This document shows, piece after piece, positions 35,909 to 44,942 of a stretch of DNA of 64,000 nucleotides. The first letter of the stretch is position 1; each line of letters opens with the position of its first letter. A program made the translations under genes and the position numbers. The notes beneath the pieces were generated by a model, which was given only the letters and a program-made list of their open reading frames with translations, did no database searches and was not told the DNA's origin. Source of the DNA: Martelella lutilitoris (GTDB lineage Bacteria; Pseudomonadota; Alphaproteobacteria; Rhizobiales; Rhizobiaceae); assembly GCF_005924265.1 (NCBI RefSeq), contig NZ_VCLB01000010.1, forward strand, positions 62,001 through 126,000. The letters are read 5' to 3'.

Positions 35909-38158
35909 TCAGGCCTGCGTGCCGGTCCCGCGCTCGTCTTCGCTCAACGCGCCGCGGACCGTCGCATCGCGCTGAATGCCGAGCAGCATGTCGATATCCT
36001 TGAGCGGCATCGGCCTGGCATAGAGGAAGCCCTGAAGGTCGTCGCAACCCATGGAGATCAGGGCTTCATCCTGCGCAGGCGTTTCCACGCCCTCGGCTGT
36101 GGTTTCCAGATGCCGTGCATGGGCAAGATCGATGATCGCGCGGATAATGGCCTCGTCATCGGCCCGGCCCGTGACCTTGCTCCCGTCCTTCAGGCCATCG
36201 ACGAAACATCTGTCGATCTTGATCCGGTCGACATTCAGCGATTTCAGGCGACCGAGCGATGAGAAGCCGGTGCCGAAATCGTCGATCGCGATCCGCACGC
36301 CGCGTTCGCGCAGGGCACGCAGGTTTTCCGCCACAACGCCGCTTTCATCGGCGGCGGCGGATTCGGTGATCTCGAGTTCGAGCCTCGACGGCGCAAGGCC
36401 GCTTGAAAGCAGAACCTGCCCGACCTTTGCGGCATAGGCGGGATTGGAGAGTTCGACGCCGGACACATTGACGGCGATCGAAAGGCCTGGCCACTTCGCG
36501 GCGGCCGCGCAGGCCTTTCTCAGCGCGAATTGTCCGAGATCCTCGATCAGCCCGGCTTCCTCGGCGATCGGGATGAACAGTTCCGGCGATATCCAGCCGC
36601 TCTCCGGATGGTGCCAGCGCAGCAGCGCCTCGCAGCCGACGATCTGACGCGTGCGCGCGGACTGGACCGGTTGGTAATAGACCGAGAGCTGGTTCTGGCC
36701 GAGAAGCGCGGTTCTCAGATCCATTTCCGTTTTCCGCCGCAGCCCCAGCGTTTCATCCATGGAATCGGAGAAAAATGAATAACGTCCCCGGCCGGCGGCC
36801 TTTGAGTAGTAGAGTGCCACATCCGCCTTGCGCAGCAGGTTGATCCGGTCAATCCCATCTTGCGGGTATAGGGCGGCGCCGATGCTCACGCCGACGAAAA
36901 TCGTATTGCCCTCGATCTGGAACGGTTCGCCGGCAGCCTCAACCATGCGTCGACAGAGCGCGTCGATCTCCTTCTCGCCGCCCCGGCCGTTCAGCATCAC
37001 GGTGAACTCGTCTCCGCCGATGCGGGCGACAAAATCGTCGCTGCGGACAATTTTCGTCAGACGCTGGGCGAATTCTCTGATCAAAGCGTCACCTGCCGGA
37101 TGGCCGAGCGTGTCGTTGACCTGCTTGAACCGGTCGAGATCGAGATAAAGAAGGCCCAGCGGCCCAGTCGGCCTTTCGGCCAGGCGTTGGTCGACATTCT
37201 CGTTGAAGAACATGCGGTTGGGCAGGTCGGTCAACGGATCATGAAGCGCCAGATAGCGGATGCGATCCTCGCTTTCCTCGAGTTTTTTCGAGCGCTTGTC
37301 ATGGAGCACCAGGAATAGCGCAATCGCGGCGAGCGCCAGGACGATGACGACGATCAGCACCGGTATGACGCTTCCCATCACCGCAGAACCGGGCCGGTAG
37401 GGTTGCCAGACGAAATAGCCGATAGTTCTGCCTTCGCTGGTTGTGAGCGGCTGGTTGGAGCCGTCGGGCGTCCAGGAAAAGTGGAGGGCCTCGAACATGT
37501 AGTCGTTCTGAAGTTCCTCGATCAGGCTGCCGTCGAGAAACCGGATGGCGACATGCAGATATTCCTGACCCGGTTCCTGTTGCACGAATTCGGAATGGGG
37601 AACGATCGGCTTGATGCTGACCACGGCGGGATGCTCTCTGATCACGGCCAGATCGGAGACGCCCGATGTCAGGACCTGCTCGTTGATCTGGCTGTCGTCG
37701 CCGGCGATCAGCTTGGCCCGAAGTTCTTCGGCTAGAGGCGCAATCTCGCTTTGGATGGCGTCATAGGCGTACTGGCTCGCCATGGCGCCATCGGTGAAGG
37801 CGTAAAGCGCCCGGTCGGAAGGGTCGAGGATGTAGACGCCGTCAAAGCCGAAATAGTCGTGCATCCAGGTGCCGAGATTTTCGTCGATCCAGGTGAAATT
37901 GCCGGCACGGACCTCGATGACCGCATCGTCCCAGACCGTCGCGCTTTCCTGGTGATGGGCCAGTTCGGACTGCAACTGGGAGATCACGAGCCGGACGAGC
38001 CGCGCCTGCCGCTCATGGGACGCCTCGTCGGTTTCCTTGCTGGCCCAGACCAGCAGGGCAAGGACGCCGAGGCCGATCAGCAGCGTGAGCGCCAGAGCGG
38101 GCACTGCGCGCGTGAGGTAAAAGCGAGAGCGGCCTTTGACCTGTCTTTTCTTGTTCAT
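35909..38158 (-). CDS. CHASE4-GGDEF-EAL membrane protein (c-di-GMP turnover)
   Basis: A 749-residue inner-membrane sensor. TM1 (about 18-38) and TM2 (about 263-286) flank a periplasmic CHASE4-type domain. The GGDEF motif is intact at 381-385, and an RSDD inhibitory site (372-375) lies the canonical five residues before it. The EAL domain is also intact (CEALLRW from 509, DDFGTGFSSL, EGVET). Both synthesis and breakdown of c-di-GMP are therefore possible. It stands alone, convergent with ribH, so the signal and target are unknown. Confidence 0.92.
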   Translation of the reverse strand: MNKKRQVKGRSRFYLTRAVPALALTLLIGLGVLALLVWASKETDEASHERQARLVRLVISQLQSELAHHQESATVWDDAVIEVRAGNFTWIDENLGTWMHDYFGFDGVYILDPSDRALYAFTDGAMASQYAYDAIQSEIAPLAEELRAKLIAGDDSQINEQVLTSGVSDLAVIREHPAVVSIKPIVPHSEFVQQEPGQEYLHVAIRFLDGSLIEELQNDYMFEALHFSWTPDGSNQPLTTSEGRTIGYFVWQPYRPGSAVMGSVIPVLIVVIVLALAAIALFLVLHDKRSKKLEESEDRIRYLALHDPLTDLPNRMFFNENVDQRLAERPTGPLGLLYLDLDRFKQVNDTLGHPAGDALIREFAQRLTKIVRSDDFVARIGGDEFTVMLNGRGGEKEIDALCRRMVEAAGEPFQIEGNTIFVGVSIGAALYPQDGIDRINLLRKADVALYYSKAAGRGRYSFFSDSMDETLGLRRKTEMDLRTALLGQNQLSVYYQPVQSARTRQIVGCEALLRWHHPESGWISPELFIPIAEEAGLIEDLGQFALRKACAAAAKWPGLSIAVNVSGVELSNPAYAAKVGQVLLSSGLAPSRLELEITESAAADESGVVAENLRALRERGVRIAIDDFGTGFSSLGRLKSLNVDRIKIDRCFVDGLKDGSKVTGRADDEAIIRAIIDLAHARHLETTAEGVETPAQDEALISMGCDDLQGFLYARPMPLKDIDMLLGIQRDATVRGALSEDERGTGTQA

Positions 38159-38364
38159 TATCGAAGCCGATCATCGAATTCGGGACAGAGACTATGGGCA
38201 AACGTGCACTTCGGCGCAAGGCGAACATGGGCTGTTGTCTGAACTTAAGTGTCTTTACGTCTTCGGAAGTGTTTTGGATGGCACATTTGCTGACTCCGGA
38301 TCGTGCTCGTTCCGGCGTCTTGTGAGGTAGGGCCCTGGCCCTTCGTCCGGCAGACGGCAATGTC

Positions 38365-41300
38365 TCAGTGAAAATCCCGGCTTGGAAACAGCTTCTTCGC
38401 CTGTTCGCGCGGGTGGTGGGCGCGGGGCTGGAGTTTCGGGCGGCGGGGCGTGTCGTCGGCCTTGGGCTCGGTGATGCCGATGACGTCGTCCATTGGGTGG
38501 CCGAGTTCGGAGAGGCGCCAGGAGCAGTCCTCGATGGTTTCGGCGATCACATGGACGACGATGCCCTCACGCTGGAGGGGACCGGTGACCTTCAGCAGGC
38601 GGCCGCCCATCACCGTGCGGCGGAAGCGCTCATAGACCTTGTTCCAGACGACCACGTTGGAAACGCCGGTCTCATCCTCCAGCGTCAGGAAGATGACGCC
38701 CGAGGCCGTGCCGGGGCGCTGGCGGGTGATGACGAGGCCTGAGACGCTGACGCGCCTTTGCGGCGTTGTCGCAAGGGAAGAATGCAGCGTGAGGCCGGGC
38801 ATTTTTGGGCGTAAAAGCTCCATCGGGTGGGCCCTAAGGCTCATGCGGGTGGCGACGTAATCCTCCACCACCTGTTCGCCGAGATTCATCGTCGGCAGGA
38901 TGACGTCCGGTTCGCTGATATGCTCGCCGTCGATCGGGTCGTTGAAGAGCGGCAGCGGTTTCGGCGCGCGGATGGCCTTGACCCGCCACAGCGCATCGCG
39001 GCGCGACAGGCCGGCATCGGCGAAGGCATCGGCCTCGGCGAGGCGTTCCAGCACCGCCGGCATCAGCCCGGCCCTGAGCCACACATCCTCCGGCGTCTGG
39101 TAGCCATTGCCGCGCGCCGTCACCAACCAGTCCGCATCCTCCTTCTTCAGCCCCTTGATCTGGCGAAAGCCGAGGCGCAGCGCATAGGCGCCGTCGGCGC
39201 GGCGTTCCAGCGTGCAGTCCCAGGCGCTGTGATTGACCGAGATCGGCCGCACCTCCACCTGATGCTCGCGGGCATCGCGGACGATCTGGGCGGGCGCGTA
39301 AAAGCCCATCGGCTGGGAGTTCAAAAGCGCGCAGGCAAACGCCGCCGGATAATGGCATTTCAGCCAGGCCGAGACATAGGTGAGCATGGCAAAAGCCGCC
39401 GCATGGCTTTCGGGAAAGCCGTAGTCTGCAAAGCCCCTGATCTGGGCGAAGCAGCGTTCGGCAAAGTCGCGCTCATAGCCGTTGTCGAGCATGCCATTGA
39501 CGAACTGCGCCTCGAATTCGCCGATCGTGCCCATCTGTCGGAAGCTTGCCAGCGACCTTCGCAGCCGGTCGGCATCCTCCGGTGAAAAGCCGGCGGCGAC
39601 CACGGCGATCAGCATCGCCTGTTCCTGAAACAGCGGCACGCCGAGCGTCTTTTTCAAAACGCCCTCAAGTTCCGGCGAAGGGTATTCGACCTTCGCCTTC
39701 TTCTGCCGCCGCTGGATATAAGGCTGCACCATGCCGCCCTGGATCGGGCCGGGGCGGACAATCGCCACTTCGATGACGAGGTCATAGAATTCGCGGGGGC
39801 GCATGCGCGGCAGAAAATTCATCTGCGCCCGGCTTTCCACCTGGAACACGCCGACGGCATCGGCCTTGCAGAGCATGTCATAGGTCGCCGTGTCCGCCTG
39901 CGGCACGGCGGCGATGGTGAGCGGGCGGGCGTAATGACGCCCCAGAAGTTCGAAACTCTTGCGGATGCAGGTCAGCATGCCGAGGCTCAGCACATCGACC
40001 TTGAGGATGTTGAGCGCGTCGATATCGTCCTTGTCCCACTCGATGACGGTGCGGTCTTCCATCGCCGCGTTCTCGATCGGACAGAGCTCGTCCAGCCGGT
40101 CGCGGGTGATGATGAATCCGCCGACATGCTGCGACAGATGCCGGGGAAAGCCGATGATTTCCCCGATGATGCGCACCGTCTGAGTGAGCCTCCGGTCGGA
40201 AAGATCAAGGCCGATCTCCCTCAGCCGTTCAGGGTCCGCGCCCTTGCTGGATATGCCCCAGATCTGTCCGGAAAGGGCGGCGGTGACATCGTTGGAAAGG
40301 CCCATCACCTTGCCGACCTCGCGGATCGCCGCGCGCGAGCGGAAATGGATGACGGTGGCGCACAGTCCGGCATGCTCGCGGCCATATTTGTCGTAGATGT
40401 GCTGGATCACCTCCTCGCGCCGCTCATGCTCGAAATCGACGTCGATATCCGGCGGTTCGCCGCGATGGCGGGAAACGAAGCGCTCGAACACCATGCCGAT
40501 CATGTCCGGGCTGACATCGGTGATGCCGAGCGCGTAGCAGAGGATGGAATTGGCCGCCGAGCCGCGCCCCTGACACAGGATACCCTTGCTGCGGGCATAA
40601 GTTATGATGTCGTGGACGGTGAGGAAGTAGGCGGCGAAACCGAGCTCATCGACCAGCGCCAGCTCCTTTTCGGCAAGTTCGCGGTGGCGCGCTGGAAGGC
40701 CTTCGGGATTGCGGCGCTTCAGCCCTTCCCAGGTGAGGCGGGCAAGACGGGCCTGCGGCGCCTCGCCATGGGCGACTTCGGCCGGGTAGTTGTAGGAAAG
40801 CTCGGTGAGATCGAAGGTGAGGCGCGCGGCGATTTCCAGTGTGCGGCGGATGGCGGCGGGGTGGTCGCGGAAGATATGCGCCATTTCTTCAGCCGGCTTC
40901 AGCCGTCGCTCGGCATTCGGCAGCGCGAGGTGGCCAATCGCGTCAATGGTGATGTGATGGCGCATGCAGGTCAGCACGTCGGCGAGCTGGCGGCGGCTGG
41001 CGTGATGCATCAGCGCGTCGCCGACGGCGACCATCGGCGCGCCGGTCGCGTGCGAAAGCGCCGTCAGGGTTTTGAACCATGCCGCATCTGACCCGTCATA
41101 GCGGGGGGCGGCGCCGGTGAAGACGTGGCCGGGAAAGCGGCGGTGCGCCTGGGTGATATGGTCTGTCGCCTCCGCCTTCTTCTCCATGTCCTGCGGCAAT
41201 GCGATGAGGATGGAGCCATCGGCCCATTCCAGCATGTCGCGAAGGTAAAGCTGGCATTCGCCCTTTTGCGTGCGCCGTTTGCCGAGGCTCAGGAGCCGCA

Positions 41301-41688
41301 CGAGTTTCTGGTAGGCGGGCTTGTCCTTCGGCAACGCCACGAAATCGACGGAGCTGTCGGTCAGCACCAGCCGGCAGCCGACGATCAGGCGCGGCAGGCG
41401 GCGGATTGGCGGCAGGGCAATGGCTTTGGCATCGCCGGCCGGCTGGCGCGAGGAGGGATCGATATGGGTCGAAAGCCGGATCGATTGCTCCTCGGCCTGC
41501 TTCTCGATCTTGCGCCTCGTTTCCTTCAGCGCCCGGAAGGCGCGCACCACGCCTGCGAGCGAATTACGGTCGGTGATGGCGATCGCGGCAAGATCCAGCT
41601 CGGCGGCGCGGATCACCATCTCCTCCGGGTGCGAGGCGCCGGTGAGGAAGGTGAAATTGGTGGTGACGCACAACTCGGCATAATCCAT
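38365..41688 (-). CDS. dnaE2: Error-prone DNA polymerase DnaE2 (ImuC)
   Basis: A 1107-residue C-family polymerase. The N-terminal PHP domain begins MDYAELCVTTNFTFLTGASH; polymerase motifs include DIDVDFEHERREEV, GRGSAANSILCYALGITDVSP (first twenty shown), and GFPESHAAAFAMLTYVSAW. An OB-fold region near the C-terminus (RVSVSGLVITRQRPG) is present. It is the catalytic partner of ImuA/ImuB in damage-induced mutagenesis. It lies 9 bp after imuB, the standard cassette. Confidence 0.95.
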   Translation of the reverse strand: MDYAELCVTTNFTFLTGASHPEEMVIRAAELDLAAIAITDRNSLAGVVRAFRALKETRRKIEKQAEEQSIRLSTHIDPSSRQPAGDAKAIALPPIRRLPRLIVGCRLVLTDSSVDFVALPKDKPAYQKLVRLLSLGKRRTQKGECQLYLRDMLEWADGSILIALPQDMEKKAEATDHITQAHRRFPGHVFTGAAPRYDGSDAAWFKTLTALSHATGAPMVAVGDALMHHASRRQLADVLTCMRHHITIDAIGHLALPNAERRLKPAEEMAHIFRDHPAAIRRTLEIAARLTFDLTELSYNYPAEVAHGEAPQARLARLTWEGLKRRNPEGLPARHRELAEKELALVDELGFAAYFLTVHDIITYARSKGILCQGRGSAANSILCYALGITDVSPDMIGMVFERFVSRHRGEPPDIDVDFEHERREEVIQHIYDKYGREHAGLCATVIHFRSRAAIREVGKVMGLSNDVTAALSGQIWGISSKGADPERLREIGLDLSDRRLTQTVRIIGEIIGFPRHLSQHVGGFIITRDRLDELCPIENAAMEDRTVIEWDKDDIDALNILKVDVLSLGMLTCIRKSFELLGRHYARPLTIAAVPQADTATYDMLCKADAVGVFQVESRAQMNFLPRMRPREFYDLVIEVAIVRPGPIQGGMVQPYIQRRQKKAKVEYPSPELEGVLKKTLGVPLFQEQAMLIAVVAAGFSPEDADRLRRSLASFRQMGTIGEFEAQFVNGMLDNGYERDFAERCFAQIRGFADYGFPESHAAAFAMLTYVSAWLKCHYPAAFACALLNSQPMGFYAPAQIVRDAREHQVEVRPISVNHSAWDCTLERRADGAYALRLGFRQIKGLKKEDADWLVTARGNGYQTPEDVWLRAGLMPAVLERLAEADAFADAGLSRRDALWRVKAIRAPKPLPLFNDPIDGEHISEPDVILPTMNLGEQVVEDYVATRMSLRAHPMELLRPKMPGLTLHSSLATTPQRRVSVSGLVITRQRPGTASGVIFLTLEDETGVSNVVVWNKVYERFRRTVMGGRLLKVTGPLQREGIVVHVIAETIEDCSWRLSELGHPMDDVIGITEPKADDTPRRPKLQPRAHHPREQAKKLFPSRDFH

Positions 41689-41697
41689 CGGACGAAC

Positions 41698-43167
41698 TCA
41701 CGAAAACAGGCCATGCACGAACCAGCCGGGGGCCTGGGGCGTGTGGAACATCCACAGCCTCAGCCCCTGCCGGGTTTCCACCCGCCAGTAATCGCGCAGC
41801 CCCGAGCGCCAGGCCTCGTCCGGCCGCCACCATTCCGGCGCGATCCGCTCCGGCCCGCTGCTTGTGGCTGTCTCCAGCCGCATGCGCCGCCAGGAAAAGC
41901 GCGTGGGCGGGCGGCGGGCGGCATCGCTCGTCACCGGCTCGGGCGGGAATATGCGCAAGGGGCGGGGATGGTCCAAGCGCCATTCTGCCTCCACCCGGCC
42001 ATAGGCGGCGGGAATATGGGTGAAGCTGCGCTCGGGAATATGGCTTGCGACCGGCTGGAAGCGGATGATGTTGTCGAGCCCGATGCGCGCGCCGAGCCTT
42101 GTCACGAGATCGTCCAGCGCCTCACCCTCCACCAGCCCGCCTTCGCCGATCTGCTCGGCCGGCAGGTTTTCGACATCGCGCGCCTCAAGCCTGATCCGCT
42201 CGATGCCGAAACCGGCGTCGATCTCGCCCACGGGGCGCTCGAACAGCCTGAGAATACGGGGCGCATCGCGCATCGGCCGGGCGAGGCGCAGCGTCACGTT
42301 CTGGCGGGTCTGGTCGACGCGTTCGACGGACAGCAGAATGGCGCGCGCGCCCGCTTCGCGTGTCTTCAACCGCAGACACAGCGTGTCCAGCAGGCGGGAA
42401 AGGGCGGCCATCACGTCATCGACAAGGCCGATCGGCTCGGGAAATGTCATCCGCACGCCATAATGTGGTGGCTCGGAAAGCGGCGACACGGCCTCGCCCC
42501 GTTCGCCGGTGGCCTGTTCCAGCCGCTCGATCAGCGCCATGTCGAAGCGGCGGGCGAGCGTGGCGCGGGGCAGGGCCGTCATGTCGGCAATGGTGTTGAG
42601 GCCAAGGCGTTTCAGCGCCGTCGCGGTCTTGTCGTCGATGCGCAGCGCCGACACGGAAAGTGGACCGAGTGTGGCGGATGTCTTGTCGGCAGGCGCAATG
42701 CCGGGGGCGAAATGGGCCAGCGCCCAGGCCGCCCCCCGCGTATCGGCGATGCCGATCTTCGCGGAAAGCCGGGCGCGGGCAAGCCGCTCCTGCATGTCCG
42801 CAAGCATCGTGTCCTCGCCTCCGAAAAGGTGGGATGCGCCGGTGATGTCGAGCACCAGCCCGTCCTCGCCATCGAGCCCGGCATGGGGCGTGTAGCGCGT
42901 CGCCCAGCGGGCGAGCATCACGAGAAACCGCCGGTCCGCGTCGATATCGGCGGGTCGGGTGACGAGATCCGGCACATAGGCGCGGGCATCGGCAAGCCCC
43001 ATGCCGCGCTCCAGTCCTTGGCCCTCGGCCTCCCGGTTCAGACAGTAAAGCCGGTCGTGATTGCCTTCGCTCAGCGTGACGGCGAACGGGCCATCAACCG
43101 GGCGGGCCCTGAGAATCCGCTCGCTCGGCAGTCTCTGAAACCATATGGATACGACGCGCCGCTTCAT
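41698..43167 (-). CDS. imuB: ImuB, Y-family polymerase-like protein
   Basis: A 489-residue DinB/UmuC-like protein that acts as the hub of the ImuA-ImuB-DnaE2 mutasome and binds the beta clamp. The N-terminus MKRRVVSIWFQRLPSERI and segments GDGLVLDITGAS-like (EDGLVLDITGASHLFGGED) and GLNTIADMTALPR correspond to the Y-family palm/little finger regions; acidic catalytic residues typical of active DinB are reduced, as in other ImuB proteins. It overlaps imuA by 74 bp in another frame, an unusually long overlap. Confidence 0.93.
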   Translation of the reverse strand: MKRRVVSIWFQRLPSERILRARPVDGPFAVTLSEGNHDRLYCLNREAEGQGLERGMGLADARAYVPDLVTRPADIDADRRFLVMLARWATRYTPHAGLDGEDGLVLDITGASHLFGGEDTMLADMQERLARARLSAKIGIADTRGAAWALAHFAPGIAPADKTSATLGPLSVSALRIDDKTATALKRLGLNTIADMTALPRATLARRFDMALIERLEQATGERGEAVSPLSEPPHYGVRMTFPEPIGLVDDVMAALSRLLDTLCLRLKTREAGARAILLSVERVDQTRQNVTLRLARPMRDAPRILRLFERPVGEIDAGFGIERIRLEARDVENLPAEQIGEGGLVEGEALDDLVTRLGARIGLDNIIRFQPVASHIPERSFTHIPAAYGRVEAEWRLDHPRPLRIFPPEPVTSDAARRPPTRFSWRRMRLETATSSGPERIAPEWWRPDEAWRSGLRDYWRVETRQGLRLWMFHTPQAPGWFVHGLFS

Positions 43168-43675
43168 CCCACCGCACTGCCCAACTGTTATTTGTTCCTG
43201 TTTTGTTCTTTATAATGGACCAGCTTTGCAGAGTCGAGTCGGAAGCGGAAAACAGCGGTCTGCAAAGCCAGCGCGTGGTCGCCGCCTGATTGCCGGCGCC
43301 TTCGGGATGCAGCGAAAGCCCGATGCTGCGGCCGGTCTCGGCGGCAAGCTGCAGCCGGCGGCCGGGGGTGAGCTCGATCGGCCTGTCCACCTCCATGATG
43401 ACGAGGCCGACCGCGCTGGAGCGCAGGCCCTCTTCAGCGGCGGCCAGCGTCTCCGTCTGGTCTGCGGTGCGCGCGAGAATGATGTCGCGCGGATCAAAAA
43501 AGGTCGAGAGCGCCACCGGATTGATCTCCTCCAAAAACCACGCCGGCTTGATCCACAGCACCGTGCCGCCGGTGACGCCGGAAAGCGCTGTGGCAAAGAA
43601 CGGCGCGCCGGGACCGGAAGCATCATGCACCCGGCCGCGCTGAAGCGGAAATATGGTCGAAAATTCATCCTGCAT
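43094..43675 (-). CDS. imuA: ImuA, SulA/RecA-like mutasome accessory protein
   Basis: A protein of 193 residues starting MQDEFSTIFPLQRGRVHDAS, with GTVLWIKPAWFLEEINPVALSTF-type core (only parts shown here) and LAAAEEGLRSSAVGLVIMEV. It belongs to the RecA-like ImuA family, which lacks a full Walker A. I start it at ATG 43675, where family similarity begins; an upstream extension to 43783 is unconserved and would cover the promoter. A LexA-like site lies 28-42 bp upstream. Confidence 0.9.
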   Translation of the reverse strand: MQDEFSTIFPLQRGRVHDASGPGAPFFATALSGVTGGTVLWIKPAWFLEEINPVALSTFFDPRDIILARTADQTETLAAAEEGLRSSAVGLVIMEVDRPIELTPGRRLQLAAETGRSIGLSLHPEGAGNQAATTRWLCRPLFSASDSTLQSWSIIKNKTGTNNSWAVRWDEAARRIHMVSETAERADSQGPPG

Positions 43676-43702
43676 GGGCGGATGATATAGCGGATCGGAT
43701 GA

Positions 43703-43717
43703 GAATGAAAAGGGAAC
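43703..43717 (-). promoter_or_regulatory. Candidate LexA (SOS) box of imuA-imuB-dnaE2
   Basis: Read on the imuA strand: GTTC-CCTTTTC-ATTC, one mismatch from the alphaproteobacterial SOS box GTTC-N7-GTTC. It lies 28-42 bp upstream of the imuA ATG, a position that would overlap the promoter. Imu cassettes are LexA-regulated in Caulobacter and several Rhizobiales. Confidence 0.55.
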
Positions 43718-43856
43718 AAATCTGTGAGGATTGGTGATGCTGCAATATGGCTCAAACAGGGGGAGGATGCCTCCCGCGGGCATGTCACCGGCCGTTTTCG
43801 GACCTCATAATCGCTTGCCGCTCGCCTCTCCGCCCAACCACTGCTAAAATCGGGCC

Positions 43857-44417
43857 ATGTTGGATTTTGACACATGCGAGAAGGCGCGGCAGGCGCGCGA
43901 TCCGGCTTATGACGGCAGGTTCTTTACCGCTGTTCGCACGACGATGATCTATTGCCGGCCGGTCTGCCCGGTGAAACAGCCGCTGACGAAAAATGTCCGC
44001 TATTACCCGACGGCGGCCGCCTGCGAGCGGGCGGGCTACCGGCCGTGCCTGCGCTGCCGGCCGGAGACCGCGCCATTTTCACCGGCCTGGAACGGGACGC
44101 GCACCACGGTGGAACGGGCGCTGAAGCTCATTAATGAAGGCGCGCTCGACACCGGTTCCGTCGATGAACTGGCCGAACGGCTTGGCGTCGGCGCGCGGCA
44201 TCTGGCGCGGCTTTTTGCCGTCCATGTCGGGGCCTCGCCATTGCAGACGGCGCAGACGTTGAGGATCGGTCGGGCGAAGCGATTGCTTGACGAGACAGCG
44301 CTGCCGGTCACGGAGGTGGCGGTGCGCGCCGGCTTCGGCAGCGTCCGGCGTTTCAATGCCGCGTTTTCAAGGCTTTACGGCAGGCCGCCGTCCGCGATCC
44401 GCAGGCCCTCGCCATGA
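43857..44417 (+). CDS. AdaA-like methylphosphotriester-sensing AraC-type regulator
   Basis: A 186-residue protein made of an Ada N-terminal domain and an AraC HTH. The zinc Cys ligands Cys33, Cys37, Cys64 and Cys67 (MIYCRPVCPVK and CLRCRPE) have the spacing of E. coli Ada Cys38/42/69/72, so it should accept a methyl group from a phosphotriester and become an activator. The HTH region is about 85-183, ending with AGFGSVRRFNAAFSRLYG. It overlaps ogt by 4 bp. No glycosylase (AlkA) domain is attached, unlike many rhizobial relatives. Confidence 0.88.
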   Translation: MLDFDTCEKARQARDPAYDGRFFTAVRTTMIYCRPVCPVKQPLTKNVRYYPTAAACERAGYRPCLRCRPETAPFSPAWNGTRTTVERALKLINEGALDTGSVDELAERLGVGARHLARLFAVHVGASPLQTAQTLRIGRAKRLLDETALPVTEVAVRAGFGSVRRFNAAFSRLYGRPPSAIRRPSP

Positions 44418-44932
44418 CCGGGCTGTTCTACACCACTGTCGAAAGTCCGGTCGGCGACCTGCTCGTGGCGGGCGATGGCAACCGGTTGCATTTCATCTCG
44501 TTTCCGACCGGCCACAAGGCTTTCGGGCCACGTCCGGACTGGCAGCGTTATGATGCGCCGTTTTCGGAAGCGCGGCGCCAGCTCGATGCCTATTTCGCCG
44601 GTGAACTGAAGCAGTTCGATCTGGCCTACCACCTGTCCGGCAGCGGTTTCCAGAACCGCGTCTGGGCGTATCTGGCGACGATCCCCTATGGCGAGACCAC
44701 GACCTACGGCACGATCGCGAAGGCGCTGGGCGATCCGAATGCGAGCCGGGCGGTGGGCACGGCCAACGGCAACAATCCGCTGCCGATCCTCCTGCCCTGC
44801 CACCGCGTCATTGGCGCCAATGGCGCGCTCACCGGTTTCGGCGGCGGGTTGCCGACCAAGAAATTCCTGCTGAAGCTCGAGAATGCGTGGGAGGAGCCGC
44901 CGCAGGCGGATCTGTTCTTTGAACGGCTCTGA
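44414..44932 (+). CDS. ogt: Methylated-DNA--protein-cysteine methyltransferase
   Basis: A 172-residue O6-methylguanine repair protein. The active-site motif is LPCHRVIGANGALTGFGGG with acceptor Cys129, preceded by the helix IPYGETTTYGTIAKALGDP and SRAVGTANGNNP. Its ATG overlaps the adaA stop (ATGA), so together they recreate the two halves of Ada as separate proteins, like AdaA/AdaB of Bacillus. It ends 10 bp before the convergent AraC-type gene. Confidence 0.93.
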   Translation: MTGLFYTTVESPVGDLLVAGDGNRLHFISFPTGHKAFGPRPDWQRYDAPFSEARRQLDAYFAGELKQFDLAYHLSGSGFQNRVWAYLATIPYGETTTYGTIAKALGDPNASRAVGTANGNNPLPILLPCHRVIGANGALTGFGGGLPTKKFLLKLENAWEEPPQADLFFERL

Positions 44933-44942
44933 AGGGCCCCCG

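Noticed and set aside
35909-38158. Degenerate GGDEF or EAL domain
   Set aside because: Both GGDEF (381-385) and EAL (from 510), and the inhibitory RxxD, are intact on direct count.
43857-44932. adaA-ogt as a single ada gene broken by a frameshift
   Set aside because: The two frames meet with a clean ATGA overlap and each protein is complete at its ends, as in organisms with separate AdaA and AdaB, so a natural two-gene layout is more likely than a sequencing error.
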